Assembly (NCBI GenBank): GCA_031310005.1
Contig: CM062382.1
Location: 3,038,001 to 3,102,000, forward strand
Length of the DNA: 64,000 nucleotides
Source of the DNA: Dactylellina haptotyla
Taxonomy: Eukaryota > Ascomycota > Orbiliomycetes > Orbiliales > Orbiliaceae
Direction of reading: 5' to 3'
This document shows positions 33,638-45,800 of the stretch, one piece after another (the first letter of the stretch is position 1; each line of letters opens with the position of its first letter). Under the pieces are notes generated by a model. That model worked only from the letters and a program-made list of their open reading frames with translations, had not been told where the DNA came from and searched no databases. The position numbers were made by a program, and so were the translations under genes.

Positions 33638-36131
33638 CGTCGAATCGTAACCAATATCGAATATACCGACGGAGGTTCTAATTTATCGAGTTACTATTAA
33701 AAATTCCAACAAATCCGATCCTATTCGAGGTTAATTATTCCCCTTTATATTTTTCGGACGACCAAAAAGACGAAGTTGACGTTTAAAGGTCCCAAGACTT
33801 TTCGCAAACCAAGATCCGACTACCGCCTCCTTATATATGCGCCCAGGCTGGGTAAAATTGCCTGCCGGATTCTTAAATTTCTGCACGTCAGAGTCGCACA
33901 AAATGTGGTACAAAAATCGATTCTAGAGAGCCATCCTATCCTATCCCGTTTCAAATTCCAGTTTCGAGCGTCTAGGGTAGCCGATCAATTGTGTTGTGTA
34001 CGTTGTGCCTGGAGCACTGCGCCCGTCGTCGTCGGATGAATGGCTGGCGTCAAACAGTAATCAGGCTGCGATAGCGAGCCTAGATATCGAAAGCGAAAGG
34101 AAAAGAAAAACGGTGATGACAATGGCGCCCGTTTTTGCAAAAGTGAGACTACTTAAACGGGCCGGATGGAGTATTTATTTGAATTCGGGCCTCGTTGTTA
34201 AAAATTCCCCTTACCATACATGCTACGCTAGTTTCTTGTTCGTGATCCCAGCAGCAGCAGCATCAGACAGACAAATATTAATTTGAATGATGCTTGCCGC
34301 CCGGGGTTTTTTTGGGGTTGCGTGTGCGCACACCACTCCCAAAAAAGGGCCATCGAAACCGACCCAAGCCCTTCCCGCCAACCAACGCCAGACGTACATG
34401 TATGTATTATTATAACTGCAGATAACTGCAGTATAGTGTGTCAAGGGGGAATAATCGCGATAAGTCTTATATAATCTTGGAAGACCCGATACCTTGTAAA
34501 TATCCAGCCAATCTTGTTCGCTGACCCCGAAGTCCAGTTATCCGGTTTTTTGGTTTTTGACAGGGCGCCACCCGTCCCTACCATACCATACATCCATCTG
34601 CGACCCGATTCGTTGCACAATTTCAGTGATCTCGCATTTGCAGGCGTGGTGGTGAGTTATACGAGAGTGAAAGTGAAATGGATAGCACGGCACGATTGTT
34701 GACCGGTTTTTAGGGGGGGTTTTCTGCGGTTCATCACTTTCCTAGAATCGAGATCGGCCTGTGCTTGCCTTGTCTGTTACCCCTAGCCCGGCAGTTAAGT
34801 GGGCCATGGGCCGTCACAATCAACACGGCTGAATTCATTGGACGGGGGTGGGTTGGATTGGATTTCAAAGTTAAACTGGGAAGCGGAGACTTCTGGGTGC
34901 GCCGAAACATTTCGAGCACGCAAGTACTCTACTGCGGTTGGTCGAAGGCGCATAAAGAAAAAAGTGGATTTGGCACCGATGGGCTATATATACACACACG
35001 CAAGTGAGCTCTGGGTTGTTAAAAAAAGGTTTTGCTCGGGTGCGACTTAGTACCTGTTCGGCAGGAGGGGTTGTTTTAGCTTATGGAACCGTGTGTAACT
35101 TTCGCCCGTTTTCCATGATTGAAATTCTGGAGTGTGAGATTCCGACGGGCTCAAAGGTTAACCGAGCCAGAGGGCCAAGGTTCGCGATATCGGTACTGGG
35201 CGGGCCACGGGTGCTGGCACTTGATGTTGGGATATCAGTTTGGAGCCGCAAAGCCAACAAGCCTGCGAAGATTCTGGCTGCATGTATGTACGAACCCGAG
35301 TTGTGCCTTGTTTTTGGGGCGACATCGATCTTGCAACCTTCGTTTAAATTTCGCGTGGCGCAACAAGATTTGACATGCCATGTTGGTAATACTGCCAGTG
35401 AAGTATGGAGGCGACTTGGTAAGCAGAGATAGAAGGTACCACTTACTAATGCGCCAACAGATGTTGAAGTCAACTTACCTTTTGGGAAAGATCTAATGTG
35501 TTGTGTTTAGCTCGTATCGGTATCAGACGTCAACCTCAGACTTGTACTTACCGGCATGCTAATTAATTGCGATTGGGATAGCATGCCCGTAAAGTATGCT
35601 GCTTTTCTTTGTATGAAATAGTTATGTTTTGCGTTTGTTATTATTTCCTGCATACCCTGCAAGCCCAGGAGCAAAATACAATTCTACCTAGCTGTTAAAC
35701 ATTATATATAAACCCAGTTCGAATATAACTTTTTTGGATGAGGTTTTTTGTAATTCTTCGTGAACGAAAGGATTCCCCGCACTACCAGGCTGGAAATGTT
35801 CGAAATCAACTTAGATCATTCGCCTTTAGTCACCACAGCTGGCAAACCTGGTGTATCAGCTAGTTAAGATCGCGTTATTCATATATTTGCGGTTCTTATA
35901 TGCGCAAATGCACTTGTAGGGTATAACTTGTCTTGAGCGGGCTAGAGATGCTGTGGATTTAATCGATTTACTGTAATTACATACCAGCAACTGCCAGTAA
36001 CGTAACATATAAACGAGTCCTAGGTAACACTGATCTCTTTTTACGATTTATTTCAGTATACTTTCTCCAGTCTTTATCAACCTCACTACCATTGATTGAA
36101 ACTCAAGGAAACCTCGTCCGATTGCGTAAAA
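33638..36131. other. Intergenic, no gene seen
   Basis: 2.5 kb. Probably includes a missing 5' exon of the kelch gene. Plus-strand frames such as 35004-35432 have no recognisable features. A short imperfect palindrome with two CTGCAG sites lies near 34418-34432. Confidence 0.45.
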
Positions 36132-37206
36132 ATGACATCCCTTGAAACGGAATCAGGCGGTTCGATGGCTGAGGAACCGGAAGATGTAGTCGTCCTGAAC
36201 AAATACCCCCATTCAACAGTTATGCACCATCTTGCCAGAGAAAGTCCTTTTCTCTCAATATTCTTAGCCCTCCCAGATCTGAATCTCGAAGCACGCGATT
36301 CGGAGGGAACACTCTCCTCTTATCAGCTTGCAAGACAAAGTATGACGCTACAGATCTGTATGAAAAGTCAGATAGATCACCAATCGAGATGTTATTAGAT
36401 CGGGGTGCTGACATACGTGCGCAAAGCAAGGATGGCAGAACTATCCTTCACCATATCATAGCGCGCTCTGGTAATCACTTCGATTCGCGTATACTAACCT
36501 CAGCTCTTCCCAAAGCTTCAGATATCATCAATATTTCCGACAACAAAAATCAGACTGCCTTGGGTTTGGTAGTAGATCGTATCGCTGAAGACTATACGAA
36601 CTATGGGGATGCTGCCAACCTGCTTCTTTCGACTGGGGCAAGTCCACATACTCAAAATAGTAATGGCCAGACTGTTCTTCATGCTTTGAGCGGAATTCGT
36701 TGGAAATACACGAAGGATGGTGAATTTACGTCCCCGGGAACGAAGCTATTCGAGCGCATCATGGAGATGGGAGGGGACGTCAACGCTCGCGATAACCAAG
36801 GCGAAACGCCACTCTTTAAATTCTCCCGGTCAGGTGTAGTATATATAGAAGAGACGGAGCGTCAAGATCCTCAAGAGAGAGTTTGTGGGGTATATTGGGG
36901 GCAAAAGATCGAAGAATCTCAAGATGAAGAGATAGCTGATGAAATGCCTGTGTTCGAGCTGTTCGAGAAGGCGGGGATGGATTGGAAAGCCATCAATAGT
37001 TCCGGAGAGACGCTTTTACATGTGGTCGCTTCCGACCCACAGCCAAAATGCTGGCCGGGAAGAGCTGTAAGAGGTTTAAATTTCTGATGGACAAAGGTAT
37101 CGATATTGCGGCGGAAGATGGGAAACATAGAACAGCCTTGGATATCGCGGCGACCCAGGACGCGCAGGATATTTTGGCTCTTTTTAGCAGAGATTCAAAG
37201 GTGTAG
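36132..37206 (+). pseudogene. Ankyrin-repeat protein fragment with two frameshifts
   Basis: Reads as one ankyrin protein only if the frame changes twice. Frame one (from ATG 36132) gives YPHSTVMHHLARESPFLSI and LNLEARDSEG. The expected continuation NTLLLSACKTKYDATDLYE lies in another frame, so one base seems to be missing near 36305. That frame continues through MLLDRGADIRAQSKDGRTI and later repeats to LLHVVAS, after which a second shift near 37035-37055 leads to KRFKFLMDKGIDIAAEDGK and a stop at 37206. Neither place shows a usable intron. The repeats belong to a common fungal ankyrin family whose full-length members carry a longer N-terminal part, absent here. It differs from the ankyrin part of the NLR gene at 1738-8668. 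A sequencing error would be the alternative explanation. Confidence 0.7.
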
Positions 37207-37725
37207 GTAGTTCATAGGCAATTTGAACGGAATAGGATAGAAAGTAGAAATTTAGATAAAGACGATATAAGATCTGGAAGTCTAGCATTCTGATTACTGC
37301 TTCTACATAGCACTGCTGGTATTATTCAATATATTCCGTTGAGCTGAGTTCAAAGAGTAAATATTTCTGTTCCGTTTGCCGTGCATAACCAGGCACCGTT
37401 TTGCTGTGAAGATATCCGACTTTACTGCCACTGAATACCATATATTAAAGCTGCAATATACACTAACAAAAGCCAATAACTGCGGGCTCCACAACTTGCG
37501 AGTGGAGCCTTACCAGGATACAGAAACCAAGAAATTTGCTCAAATCTTGTTCACCCGCCCAAACCAAAGGTTCGCAAAAGGGTCACCAGTCGGAATCTAT
37601 TTCGTCTCGTAAACATTCACTTGGGGCATGGCCAACACGTCTTTAGCGTAAACTCGTTTCGATTGCGGTCTGCAAGCACGACTTAGTTTAGACGCTCCGA
37701 TAAATTGATAGAATGTAACCAAAGA
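37207..37725. other. Intergenic, no gene seen
   Basis: 519 bases between the ankyrin pseudogene and the 8-Cys membrane protein; promoter of the latter. A 78-codon frame at 37376-37612 has no support. Confidence 0.5.
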
Positions 37726-38604
37726 ATGGCTTTTAAGTACCTGACCCGACTCTCTTTACTATCGCTGTTTCTGCTCTTCCCCGCATTTGGGGACTCCCAA
37801 ACTGTAGCGCAGTGCATTTCTCGCTGCGAGGGCGATACTTCCTGCGAGGTGGAATGTGTCACTAACGGGGTGATCGGAAATCAAGATGCGTAAGTATAAT
37901 ATTCTGGTTTTTGGACCCCTGCGAAATCAACATATTTATTTCTGCGCAAGAAGTGTAGGCGCACTAAATTTATATCTATTTTAACTTTTGTTGGCAATAA
38001 TAGTATTTTGTCTTGCATCGCCGCTTGCGACCAAACAGATGTTACCTTCTACGCCAACTGCCAGAACTCCTGCATCAGCTCTGGTGTAGGCCTCACCGGG
38101 ACAAATTCAGGTCTTATATCCTTTTCGGGCGATTTTACGCCGCCGTCTACATATTACCCGCCAACGACATCCGCGAAGACAAGCAGTAGCACGAAATCAC
38201 AAGCCACAACTTCGAACAGAGCTACAGAGAAACAAACTGGCTCTGGATCTTCTCCGCAAACGTCTCCGAATACAAGTTCTACTTTGACAACTTCCAAGGT
38301 AACGACTTCGGCTGGCCCTACAAACTCAGAAGGGGCTTCTCAATCGGGCGGGTCGTCGACGCCGGTGGGGCCGATTGTGGGAGGCGTGGTCGGTGGTTTG
38401 GGAGCTATCGCATTGATTCTCATTGGGGTCTGGTTATTACTAAGAGAAAAAAGGAAGTCAGGGCCAAGGGAGGACAGAAAACAAGATATGCCCGTCCCCC
38501 CACCGCCAGGTATAATGCCGCCTATGGCCAACAGGGATGACACCGTCGGGGGTATAGGAGGTGGGCATGAAGTGGGAGGTATTCAAGAATATAGGAGCAG
38601 ATAG
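37726..38604 (+). CDS. Type I membrane protein with a small 8-cysteine ectodomain
   Basis: Exons 37726-37889 and 38004-38604, 254 residues; intron GTAAGT...AATAG, phases joining GNQDA to ILSCIAAC. Start at the ATG at 37726 opens a signal peptide (about 1-25). The mature N-terminus has eight Cys at 30, 34, 40, 44, 59, 63, 74 and 78, that is four CX3C pairs, which suggests two helical hairpins held by disulfides. A Ser/Thr stalk (about 100-175) leads to one transmembrane helix (about 178-201) and a basic, Pro-rich cytosolic tail. No named domain is recognised (it is not CFEM or WSC). Probably a cell-surface sensor or adhesin. Confidence 0.8.
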
Positions 38605-38996
38605 GCCATTGCAATTTAAATAATCAGCAGCATGTACAGTATCCTATTATTGTCGAGTTTAATCTCATGTTCTTGACTAAGATTCAAAGACATGTCGGAG
38701 TTAGAGGGCTTTTCTTAATTGTTTCCCCTTTTCCATCGTCGCAGGCTTCATTGATAAACCAGATTATATATAATATTTTGAAAGTAGACCAGGAATCGCA
38801 AAAATTCATGAATTCAAGATATTAATAAGCGTGCCGAGATCGCGGCAAATACTAACTTGCCGCAATCGATAAAATCGGAACAAAATTAAACGAAACTTTG
38901 CACCTAAGTACTAAACATATTTTACTGTCTACATTAAATATTTTAACTCAACATTGTTAACTAGAGGATAGCTCGGAAGCCGCACACCCCATAGTC
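38605..38996. other. Convergent 3' region
   Basis: 392 AT-rich bases between two convergent genes; expected to hold both 3' UTRs. Confidence 0.5.
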
Positions 38997-39550
38997 CTAA
39001 AGGGCAGCCATGACCGCTCCAACGCCTCCAATCGCCGCCGCAATATTATGCCAATTAACATTATTAGCAATTCCGGCGGCAGTATAGGTCCTAATATTTG
39101 AATCGCGAGGGTTAACACAAATTCCCATAATAGACGAACTTAATATCGTGGATATGAAAATAAACTTACGGGGCGGGAATAGTAGTTGCAGTAGTATCAG
39201 TAGTACTACACGCACAAGTCTCGGTTGTAGTACCAGTCCAAGTACTCGTAGTGGTAGCGAGTGTGGTCCCCGTAGTAATTAAAGTATCAGTCGTAGACGC
39301 TGAGGCAGTAGTAGTAGTTGAAGCGATATCAGTTGAGGTATCGGAAACCGTAGTGGTGGTAGTTGAAGAGTCCTCTGCCAGAATTTGAGATAGCTTAGGG
39401 TTATATCTGGTAAACGTGTAGGTGCGTAGTTTCTTCGATGGGAGTAAAAGGGGGATCTTGATTCTATAGAATAGAAAACTATGAAAATGAAAACTTACGA
39501 GCCATAACACCAGCAATTAGGGCGAATCCGAGGGTGGATTTTAACTGCAT
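38997..39550 (-). CDS. Small GPI-anchored Ser/Thr-rich surface protein
   Basis: Three exons on the complement: 39499-39550, 39170-39374 and 38997-39090, 116 residues. Introns GTAAGT...GGCAG and GTAAGT...TATTAG keep the frame. Residues 1-18 form a signal peptide (MQLKSTLGFALIAGVMA). Then come about 65 residues made mostly of Thr and Ser with a single CAC pair. The C-terminus is TYTAAGIANN followed by a hydrophobic end (IAAAIGGVGAVMAAL), the layout of a GPI-attachment signal with a small omega residue. Similar short GPI proteins are abundant in fungal walls. No enzyme domain. Confidence 0.75.
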
Positions 39551-40357
39551 TTCGGATTAGTTATCTTTGTGTGATATTGTGATTATTAACGAGCGGATGG
39601 GCTGCGATTTAGAGTATGTCTCTAGTCGGGTTGAAGGCTTGACCATTGTAACTGAAGGTGCTCCGGCTTTTTATGATATATGAGAGACAAAGCCTTCTCT
39701 GTGAAGGGATTTTTGCGCGAAATACTGAATGAGATGTTATCTATATGATTCAAATATTTGCGTGGCGGGAGGGTTTTCAAGATAGAATCCATGCCACGAT
39801 ACCTCATATTAATATGCCGCATTGTCACAAATTTGTCAAATCGTCAGCAATCCGGCCACATACGTATCCAACCAGGAACTTTTGTATATTTTGTGGACCT
39901 CTAACAAGTTTCACTGATATGTATTCTCCTCCCAAAATATCGATCAGCAAGGACATTGTTTAGAGAGGGGCATAGTAACGTAGCTAGATCGAAGCTAGTT
40001 GAATCTAGCATTCGAATTGTGTTGTTTCTCAGGGGAAGGTCTATATACTTCCTCTCTTGAGTGAGATCGTCGATGAGGTACTATAAATTCACTCTGTGGG
40101 CATATCATCTCAGTGGATCCCGAGGATCACGTTGCTCTAACTCAAAGCCACTTTTTTAAAAAATTTCCCTAAGGTCAGGCTATTACCAACCAAAGGATAT
40201 CTGGCTCAACCTAGCACACTCAAACTTCTCAACCTCCTAAGCGCAGACTATACAGAATGACAGTCCTGAACGATTAATTAGATCAAACCCTCTTTAGAGA
40301 ATAGTTTCAGCTGGATCGAATACTCTCACTTTCTAAACAGCGGAAATACAGCCAAGA
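39551..40357. other. Divergent promoter region
   Basis: 807 bases between the divergent GPI protein and GT90 genes. No open frame of note; no motif recognised. Confidence 0.5.
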
Positions 40358-42013
40358 ATGGTGGCCCGGAGTTTACGTCCCGCGCACGCTACGCTCCTGA
40401 TATTTGGGGCCGTAGCAGTTGTCACAATTCTCGTGTCCGCGTATAATCTTGACGCCCTACCACATTTCCATTTCGACCCACGCTACATCAAGACCTTCAA
40501 TCCATTCGGCCCAATATACCGCAAACAGTGGACGATACCGACATACCCCCACGATGGACATATTTTCGGAGGGCATTTCACGGAACACGCATCCTGGAGC
40601 GTGCCTGGTCCCTGGAAAATCGACACTATAGAAGAATTGTTCTTAAACTCGTACACCCAATGGCGAGAATTTTTAGAGCGCCAGTCGAAAACGTTCGAAG
40701 AAGCGGTCAGAAATTACAAGATCAGATATAAACGCGACCCGCCACCCGGGTTCAAAGACTGGTATAACTACGCGGTAGCGATGGGAGCTCCTGTTATAGA
40801 CGATTACGATCGGATAGAAGAGGACATCGCGCCGTTTCGTACCATGTCCCCGACGGTTATAGCTCGAAGGATTCGAGAAACCTTGGATCATGATTCTGGG
40901 CGTAGGCTTGAATCGATCGATTTTGAGAAGGGTAGCGTGAACACCGCTGCGAGAGCGTGGGGGGTTCTGGATATGAGACCGTTCGTGCATAGGCTTCCGG
41001 AAATGAAGCTGCTGTACAACGCTTGGGACGAGCCTTTTGTGATCCCGATGGAGAATGATACTAAGGCCCGCGTTGAGTTTTTTGGTGCTGGTAAAGAGCC
41101 ATGGTGGGGGAGGTTTATCGAGCAGTGTAGGTGGCAGGAAGATCGAGGAGAGTGGGTTAAGAAAGAGAAGAAAAAGCCGCTGTATGCGATCAAGGGCGCG
41201 GAGAAGTATATTAACACTATCGAAGATGCAAAGGAGGCGCTGGATATTTGCGCTCATCTCGGTGACTACAAAGACACGCACGGGTTTTTCATCGGTCCGA
41301 CATCGTTTACGGGTACCAAACAGCTGGTTCCGATTTTCAGTGTACAAAAGATGTCTATCTTTCGGGATATCCTGCTGCCATCTTGGAACCTGTACTCGGA
41401 CAAGTATATGGGGAATAGCGGGATTAAGCCGTGGGAAGGGAAAAAGAAGAAGATGTTTTGGAGAGGTAGTCTCACAGGAGGGGTTGTCAATGGGTCGAAT
41501 TTCCTTAACGCACACAGAGTCAGACTTCCCGTTCTGGGGCTCAAGTTCATGGATATGATAGATGCAAGATTGACATCATACTTTGAATGGCATAACAAAA
41601 AGGAAGCATTGCAGGGGCTCAAGAGGTTGTTTGAGAATGCGGAAGGAGCGGAGAAGTCGGATGAAAACGACTACGGGTATCTTTGGGATGTGGATGGTAA
41701 CGGACAGAGCGGGAGATACTACAGACTTCTCAGAAGCAAGGCCGTAGTGTTCAAGTCCACGGGGTTCCAGGAATGGCACGATGACAGACTGTTCCCGTGG
41801 GTTCACTATGTACCAATTAAACTGGGTAACGAGGAGTTGATAGAAGTGCTCGCGTGGCTGATTCGGACGGAGAGAGGGCAGGAGATAAGTAGACGGATCG
41901 CGCAAGAGAGCGATTGGTGGGCTAGGACCGGTGTGCGGCTTCAAGACGCCCAAGTGTATTGCTATCGGTTGATGATCGAGTACGCCGCTCTGTTAGACTA
42001 CGACCTGCCGTAG
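40358..42013 (+). CDS. CAP10-like glycosyltransferase (GT90), type II membrane protein
   Basis: Single exon, 551 residues. A short cytosolic start is followed by one transmembrane anchor (about 11-29), so it is probably a Golgi type II protein. The C-terminal half carries CAP10 domain blocks: KKMFWRGSLTGG (about 365-376), YGYLWDVDGNGQSGRYYRL (about 444-462), then VVFKSTGFQEWHDDRLFPW and HYVPI. GT90 enzymes include Cryptococcus xylosyltransferases and animal POGLUT protein O-glucosyltransferases; they transfer xylose or glucose from UDP-sugars. Donor and acceptor here are unknown. Length and domain order are normal for ascomycete members. No close partner gene is visible nearby. Confidence 0.88.
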   Translation: MVARSLRPAHATLLIFGAVAVVTILVSAYNLDALPHFHFDPRYIKTFNPFGPIYRKQWTIPTYPHDGHIFGGHFTEHASWSVPGPWKIDTIEELFLNSYTQWREFLERQSKTFEEAVRNYKIRYKRDPPPGFKDWYNYAVAMGAPVIDDYDRIEEDIAPFRTMSPTVIARRIRETLDHDSGRRLESIDFEKGSVNTAARAWGVLDMRPFVHRLPEMKLLYNAWDEPFVIPMENDTKARVEFFGAGKEPWWGRFIEQCRWQEDRGEWVKKEKKKPLYAIKGAEKYINTIEDAKEALDICAHLGDYKDTHGFFIGPTSFTGTKQLVPIFSVQKMSIFRDILLPSWNLYSDKYMGNSGIKPWEGKKKKMFWRGSLTGGVVNGSNFLNAHRVRLPVLGLKFMDMIDARLTSYFEWHNKKEALQGLKRLFENAEGAEKSDENDYGYLWDVDGNGQSGRYYRLLRSKAVVFKSTGFQEWHDDRLFPWVHYVPIKLGNEELIEVLAWLIRTERGQEISRRIAQESDWWARTGVRLQDAQVYCYRLMIEYAALLDYDLP

Positions 42014-42862
42014 CCACTTGCATACTTACTTAACGATTACCTAATAATAATTACTTAATTATTTCTTAATTGAGAGAACTGTCTGGCTACGAGACTGTTA
42101 ATTGAGATTATTGTCAAATACACTAGATACTCGAGTGTGTTGTCGAATGTTGCAGTTCTGTAACAACGCGCCGTCTGATTTGCTGCCAAAGCTCGCAGTC
42201 CACCGCCTTGCAGGGGTATCGATAGGGTGTTTAATAGCAAGAACCCCCCATTGCGCAGGAAACATGTTGTCTGGCGATGATTATTAGACTCGCCGCATTG
42301 CATCAGCTTATTCTGATTTCAAATTTACGGCGCTCTAGATTTCCCCGTTACGGGCCCGCAGTATTACACAACCTGCACCGGTTCGGCGGGTCTCCAGCAG
42401 GTAGCTCGAATTGCGTGATCGAGGCGTGGCCAATAGCATCGCTTCGAATAGCAATAGGAGCCAGGGTCGAGCTGGAGGAAAGCAATGGGATTGGGCTGGC
42501 TAATCGATAGCCGACCCTCCGCTCTGAGCTCTGGTTAGCATCACCGGCGCATTTCCCCGACTAAACTGCTCCCTGCATGAAAAAAGGTCATCGGGTGGGC
42601 CGCGGCGTGTGCTCCAGGCAAAAGGACTAGCGGTGCAGTGGCCATTGTATAAATTTTTCATCCGTTCATCTGCTCTTCTCGCCGAATAATTCCCTCCATT
42701 CCTTCTGACATCAACAGTACACATTCCTCCTGCTGGGCCGCGGAGCATTGTATCCTCTCGAGTAACTTCCCAACGCAGCGGTGTTGCTGTCGCCAAACAG
42801 TCCGTCCGGTCCTTTCTACGCTCCCTCACCACATTCGTCCGCAGGAAGAACAACATCCCACC
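42014..42862. other. MET5 upstream region
   Basis: 849 bases. I looked for Cys3/Met4-type sites (ATGRYRYCAT) and saw no clear match. The last 200 bases are C/T-rich. Confidence 0.4.
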
Positions 42863-45800
42863 ATGGCCCCTCCATCGGACATGCTCGAGAGCGCCGAGGC
42901 AGCCGGTATGCTTCCACGGCATCATCCATTGGCCGTGTTCCTCTAGCTAACGGTGTTCTCTGCAGTTGCCCGGATCGCATACCTGTGTAGCGACCACGTT
43001 ATCTCTGTCCAACCATCGCTTAAGCAAAAGACCCCATACTCCTCCCAGCTGGACAGGTTATCACAAAGCTACGTCCCCGGCATCATCTGTGGCAATAACG
43101 AATCCCTTCCGGATGTAAGATGCCCGCAACCTAATACTCTACTTGTGCAATCTAGCCGTGCTAACTTGAAATCCATAGGTCACCGTCGTTCGTCACAATG
43201 CAGACCCTTTCCTGGCCGCCTTTGAGCCCCTCCGCACGGGCCAGTTGGTCTCCATCCTCACTGTCTCCCCTACCCTTATCCCCTCTATCCCGCACCTCCA
43301 CAAGCTCGCAAATTACCCCGTCGCGATACATGTCTCCCTCATCCCACAGTCGTTCCCAGACTACTCGGAAATTGCAGCCGTTCGCCAAGCTGGCTTCACA
43401 ATTATCCGTTCGGATTCCGTCCAAGAAGCCCAGGACATGGCCGCCGTAGCTCACGGTGTGGCCGTAAAGTCGGGAAGAGCTGTGATCCATTTCTTCGAAG
43501 CAGATAATAGTCGCGACGAGCCAGTAGCGACGGAAGACAGGCGGATACTAGACCGAATGCTCGACAGAGCCGCCGCACGGTCCTACCAGGCTTCTACCAT
43601 CGATGCTTCGAACGTCTATGCTTCAGATGGGGTCCAGGCCCAAACCCGCATAAACCCTGCAACAAACGGCGTGAACGGCGCCAATGGTGCCAACGGCCTC
43701 CGTAGCCCACCACAATCTCCAACACTTCCCAGAACCAACGGCCAAGCGAACGGTGACACCGGATCGCAGCGGGGGTCTCTCAACCTATCGCGTACAAATT
43801 CCGTATCTAGTGAAGTGGAGCCTTCGTACCGCCCTGTTAACTCTGCGGACATTTACAAATACGTTACCGCGGGATTTGAGATCGTTCGACAAGTTAGCGG
43901 CCGGGTGTACCGCCCTTTCGAGTACTACGGCCCCACTTATGCCGAAAACGCCATATTCCTCTTTGGATCGAAGGCGAAGTTGATAGCAACAACAATTGCC
44001 TCAGCCTCGGCCAGTGAGGACTATGCGAAGACAGGTGTGCTTATCGCAAGAGTGTACAGACCGTGGAGCGCCCCAAAGCTCTGGGAAGTCATCCCTAAGA
44101 CTGTCAAAAAAATCGCCGTTCTAGAGCAGATCAAGAAGAGAACCACAAAATGGGGACCCACATTCCTCGATCTTCTCTCTGCGATACGCGGAGAAAGCGA
44201 AGCTAAAAAGGATTTGACTCTGGTGGGCTATCAACTCGGTTATGTCAGCCCGTCCACCTTAAAACTAGCTCTGAGGGGCGTCCTACAAAACCTCAAGTTG
44301 GAGAAACCCATCCAAAATCTGGATGTAGGTCTGGCCGAGGGCCCGGCAAAATCCACAGCGGGATACGAACTCTCGAGACCGGACGCCGAAAATGCATACA
44401 TGAAGATCTTAAACCAACTATTTGGTGAAAGACTACATATCGCAAACGCGATTGGAAGACCCAACGCTGGTGTTTCTGCAGCTATCTCCACTAGCCCTGA
44501 GTTCGGTTTCGGATCCCTTCTCGCCAGGCTCGAAAAGAAGGACAAGTTCCGCCAAAAGATCGAAGATGCAGCGAAGTCCAACAACTTTGTGACAAAAGTC
44601 CCTAATGATTGGCTTGCAAAGTGGCTGATCGCCTTCAATGACTCCAAGAAGCGTAATCAGATCACCGACGAACTCATCACCCGGCTTAAGAATGATGGCA
44701 GCCCGCTATCATACGACCTGCTAGATAACAGTACTTTACTTTACAAGGAATCCAACTGGTTGATTGGCTCTGACGCGTGGGCCTACGATCTCGGAAACTC
44801 GGGTGTGCACCACGTCATTGCCTCTGGAAAGAATATCAACATGTTGATAATAGATTCCCAGCCATACTCTGAGAAAGCGGTTCACGATGCAACCAGGAGA
44901 AAGAAGGACATTGGTCTCTACGCTATGAATTATGGCGGGTGTTATGTTGCTTCGGTAGCCGTTTACAGCTCGTACACCCAGGTCTTACACGCTTTGATAG
45001 AGGCAGAGCAGTTCGAGGGTCCTTCCGTTGTCCTGGCCTACCTACCGTACAAAAGGGAGGATGAATCCCCGCTGAGTATCTTGCAGGAGACTAAGAAGGC
45101 TGTCGATATTGGGTATTGGCCACTGTACAGATGGAACCCTAACCGTGAAGAAAAGGGCCTCGGTGACAACTTCGAGTTAGACTCCGAGAGAATCAGGAAC
45201 GAGATGAAAGACTTCCTAGATCGAGACAACCATCTGTCCAAGCTGATGAAGCGAGATGCTATCTTTGCTGCTAATCTAAAAGGCTCGTATGGAGTTGAGA
45301 TTAGAGAAACACAAAAGAGAAAGGCGAAGGATGCGTATGCGAAATTGTTGGAAGGGCTTGAAGGTGCTCCTTTGACAATTCTTTTCGCATCGGATGGAGG
45401 AAATAGTGAAAACCTGGCAAAGAGGTTGCAACGGAGAGGCAAAGCGAGAGGTCTAAAGGCTTTCGCTTTGGCGATGGATGATTACCCTCTTGAGGATATC
45501 AACGGTGAGGAGAATTTGGTGTTGATTACGTCTGTCGCCGGGCAGGGAGAGTTTCCCCAGAATGGACGAAACTTCTGGGAAGCTGTGAAGAATGCAACCG
45601 ACATCGACCTTGTTGGAGTCAATTATGCAGTTTTCGGATTGGGCGATAGTCACTATTGGCCCAGAAAGGAAGACAAGATTTACTACAACAAGCCAGCGAA
45701 AGATCTAGACAACAGACTTGAAGTCTTGGGCGGAAAGAAGATGGTAGATGTTGGTCTGGGAGATGACCAAGACCCAGATGCCTATCAAACTGCCTATAGC

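Noticed and set aside
35004-35432. 142-codon plus-strand frame and its antisense partner 35081-35473
   Set aside because: Overlapping long frames on both strands with no recognisable protein features on either.
42300-42862. Possible Cys3/MetR-type binding site upstream of MET5
   Set aside because: No string fits ATGRYRYCAT well enough to report.
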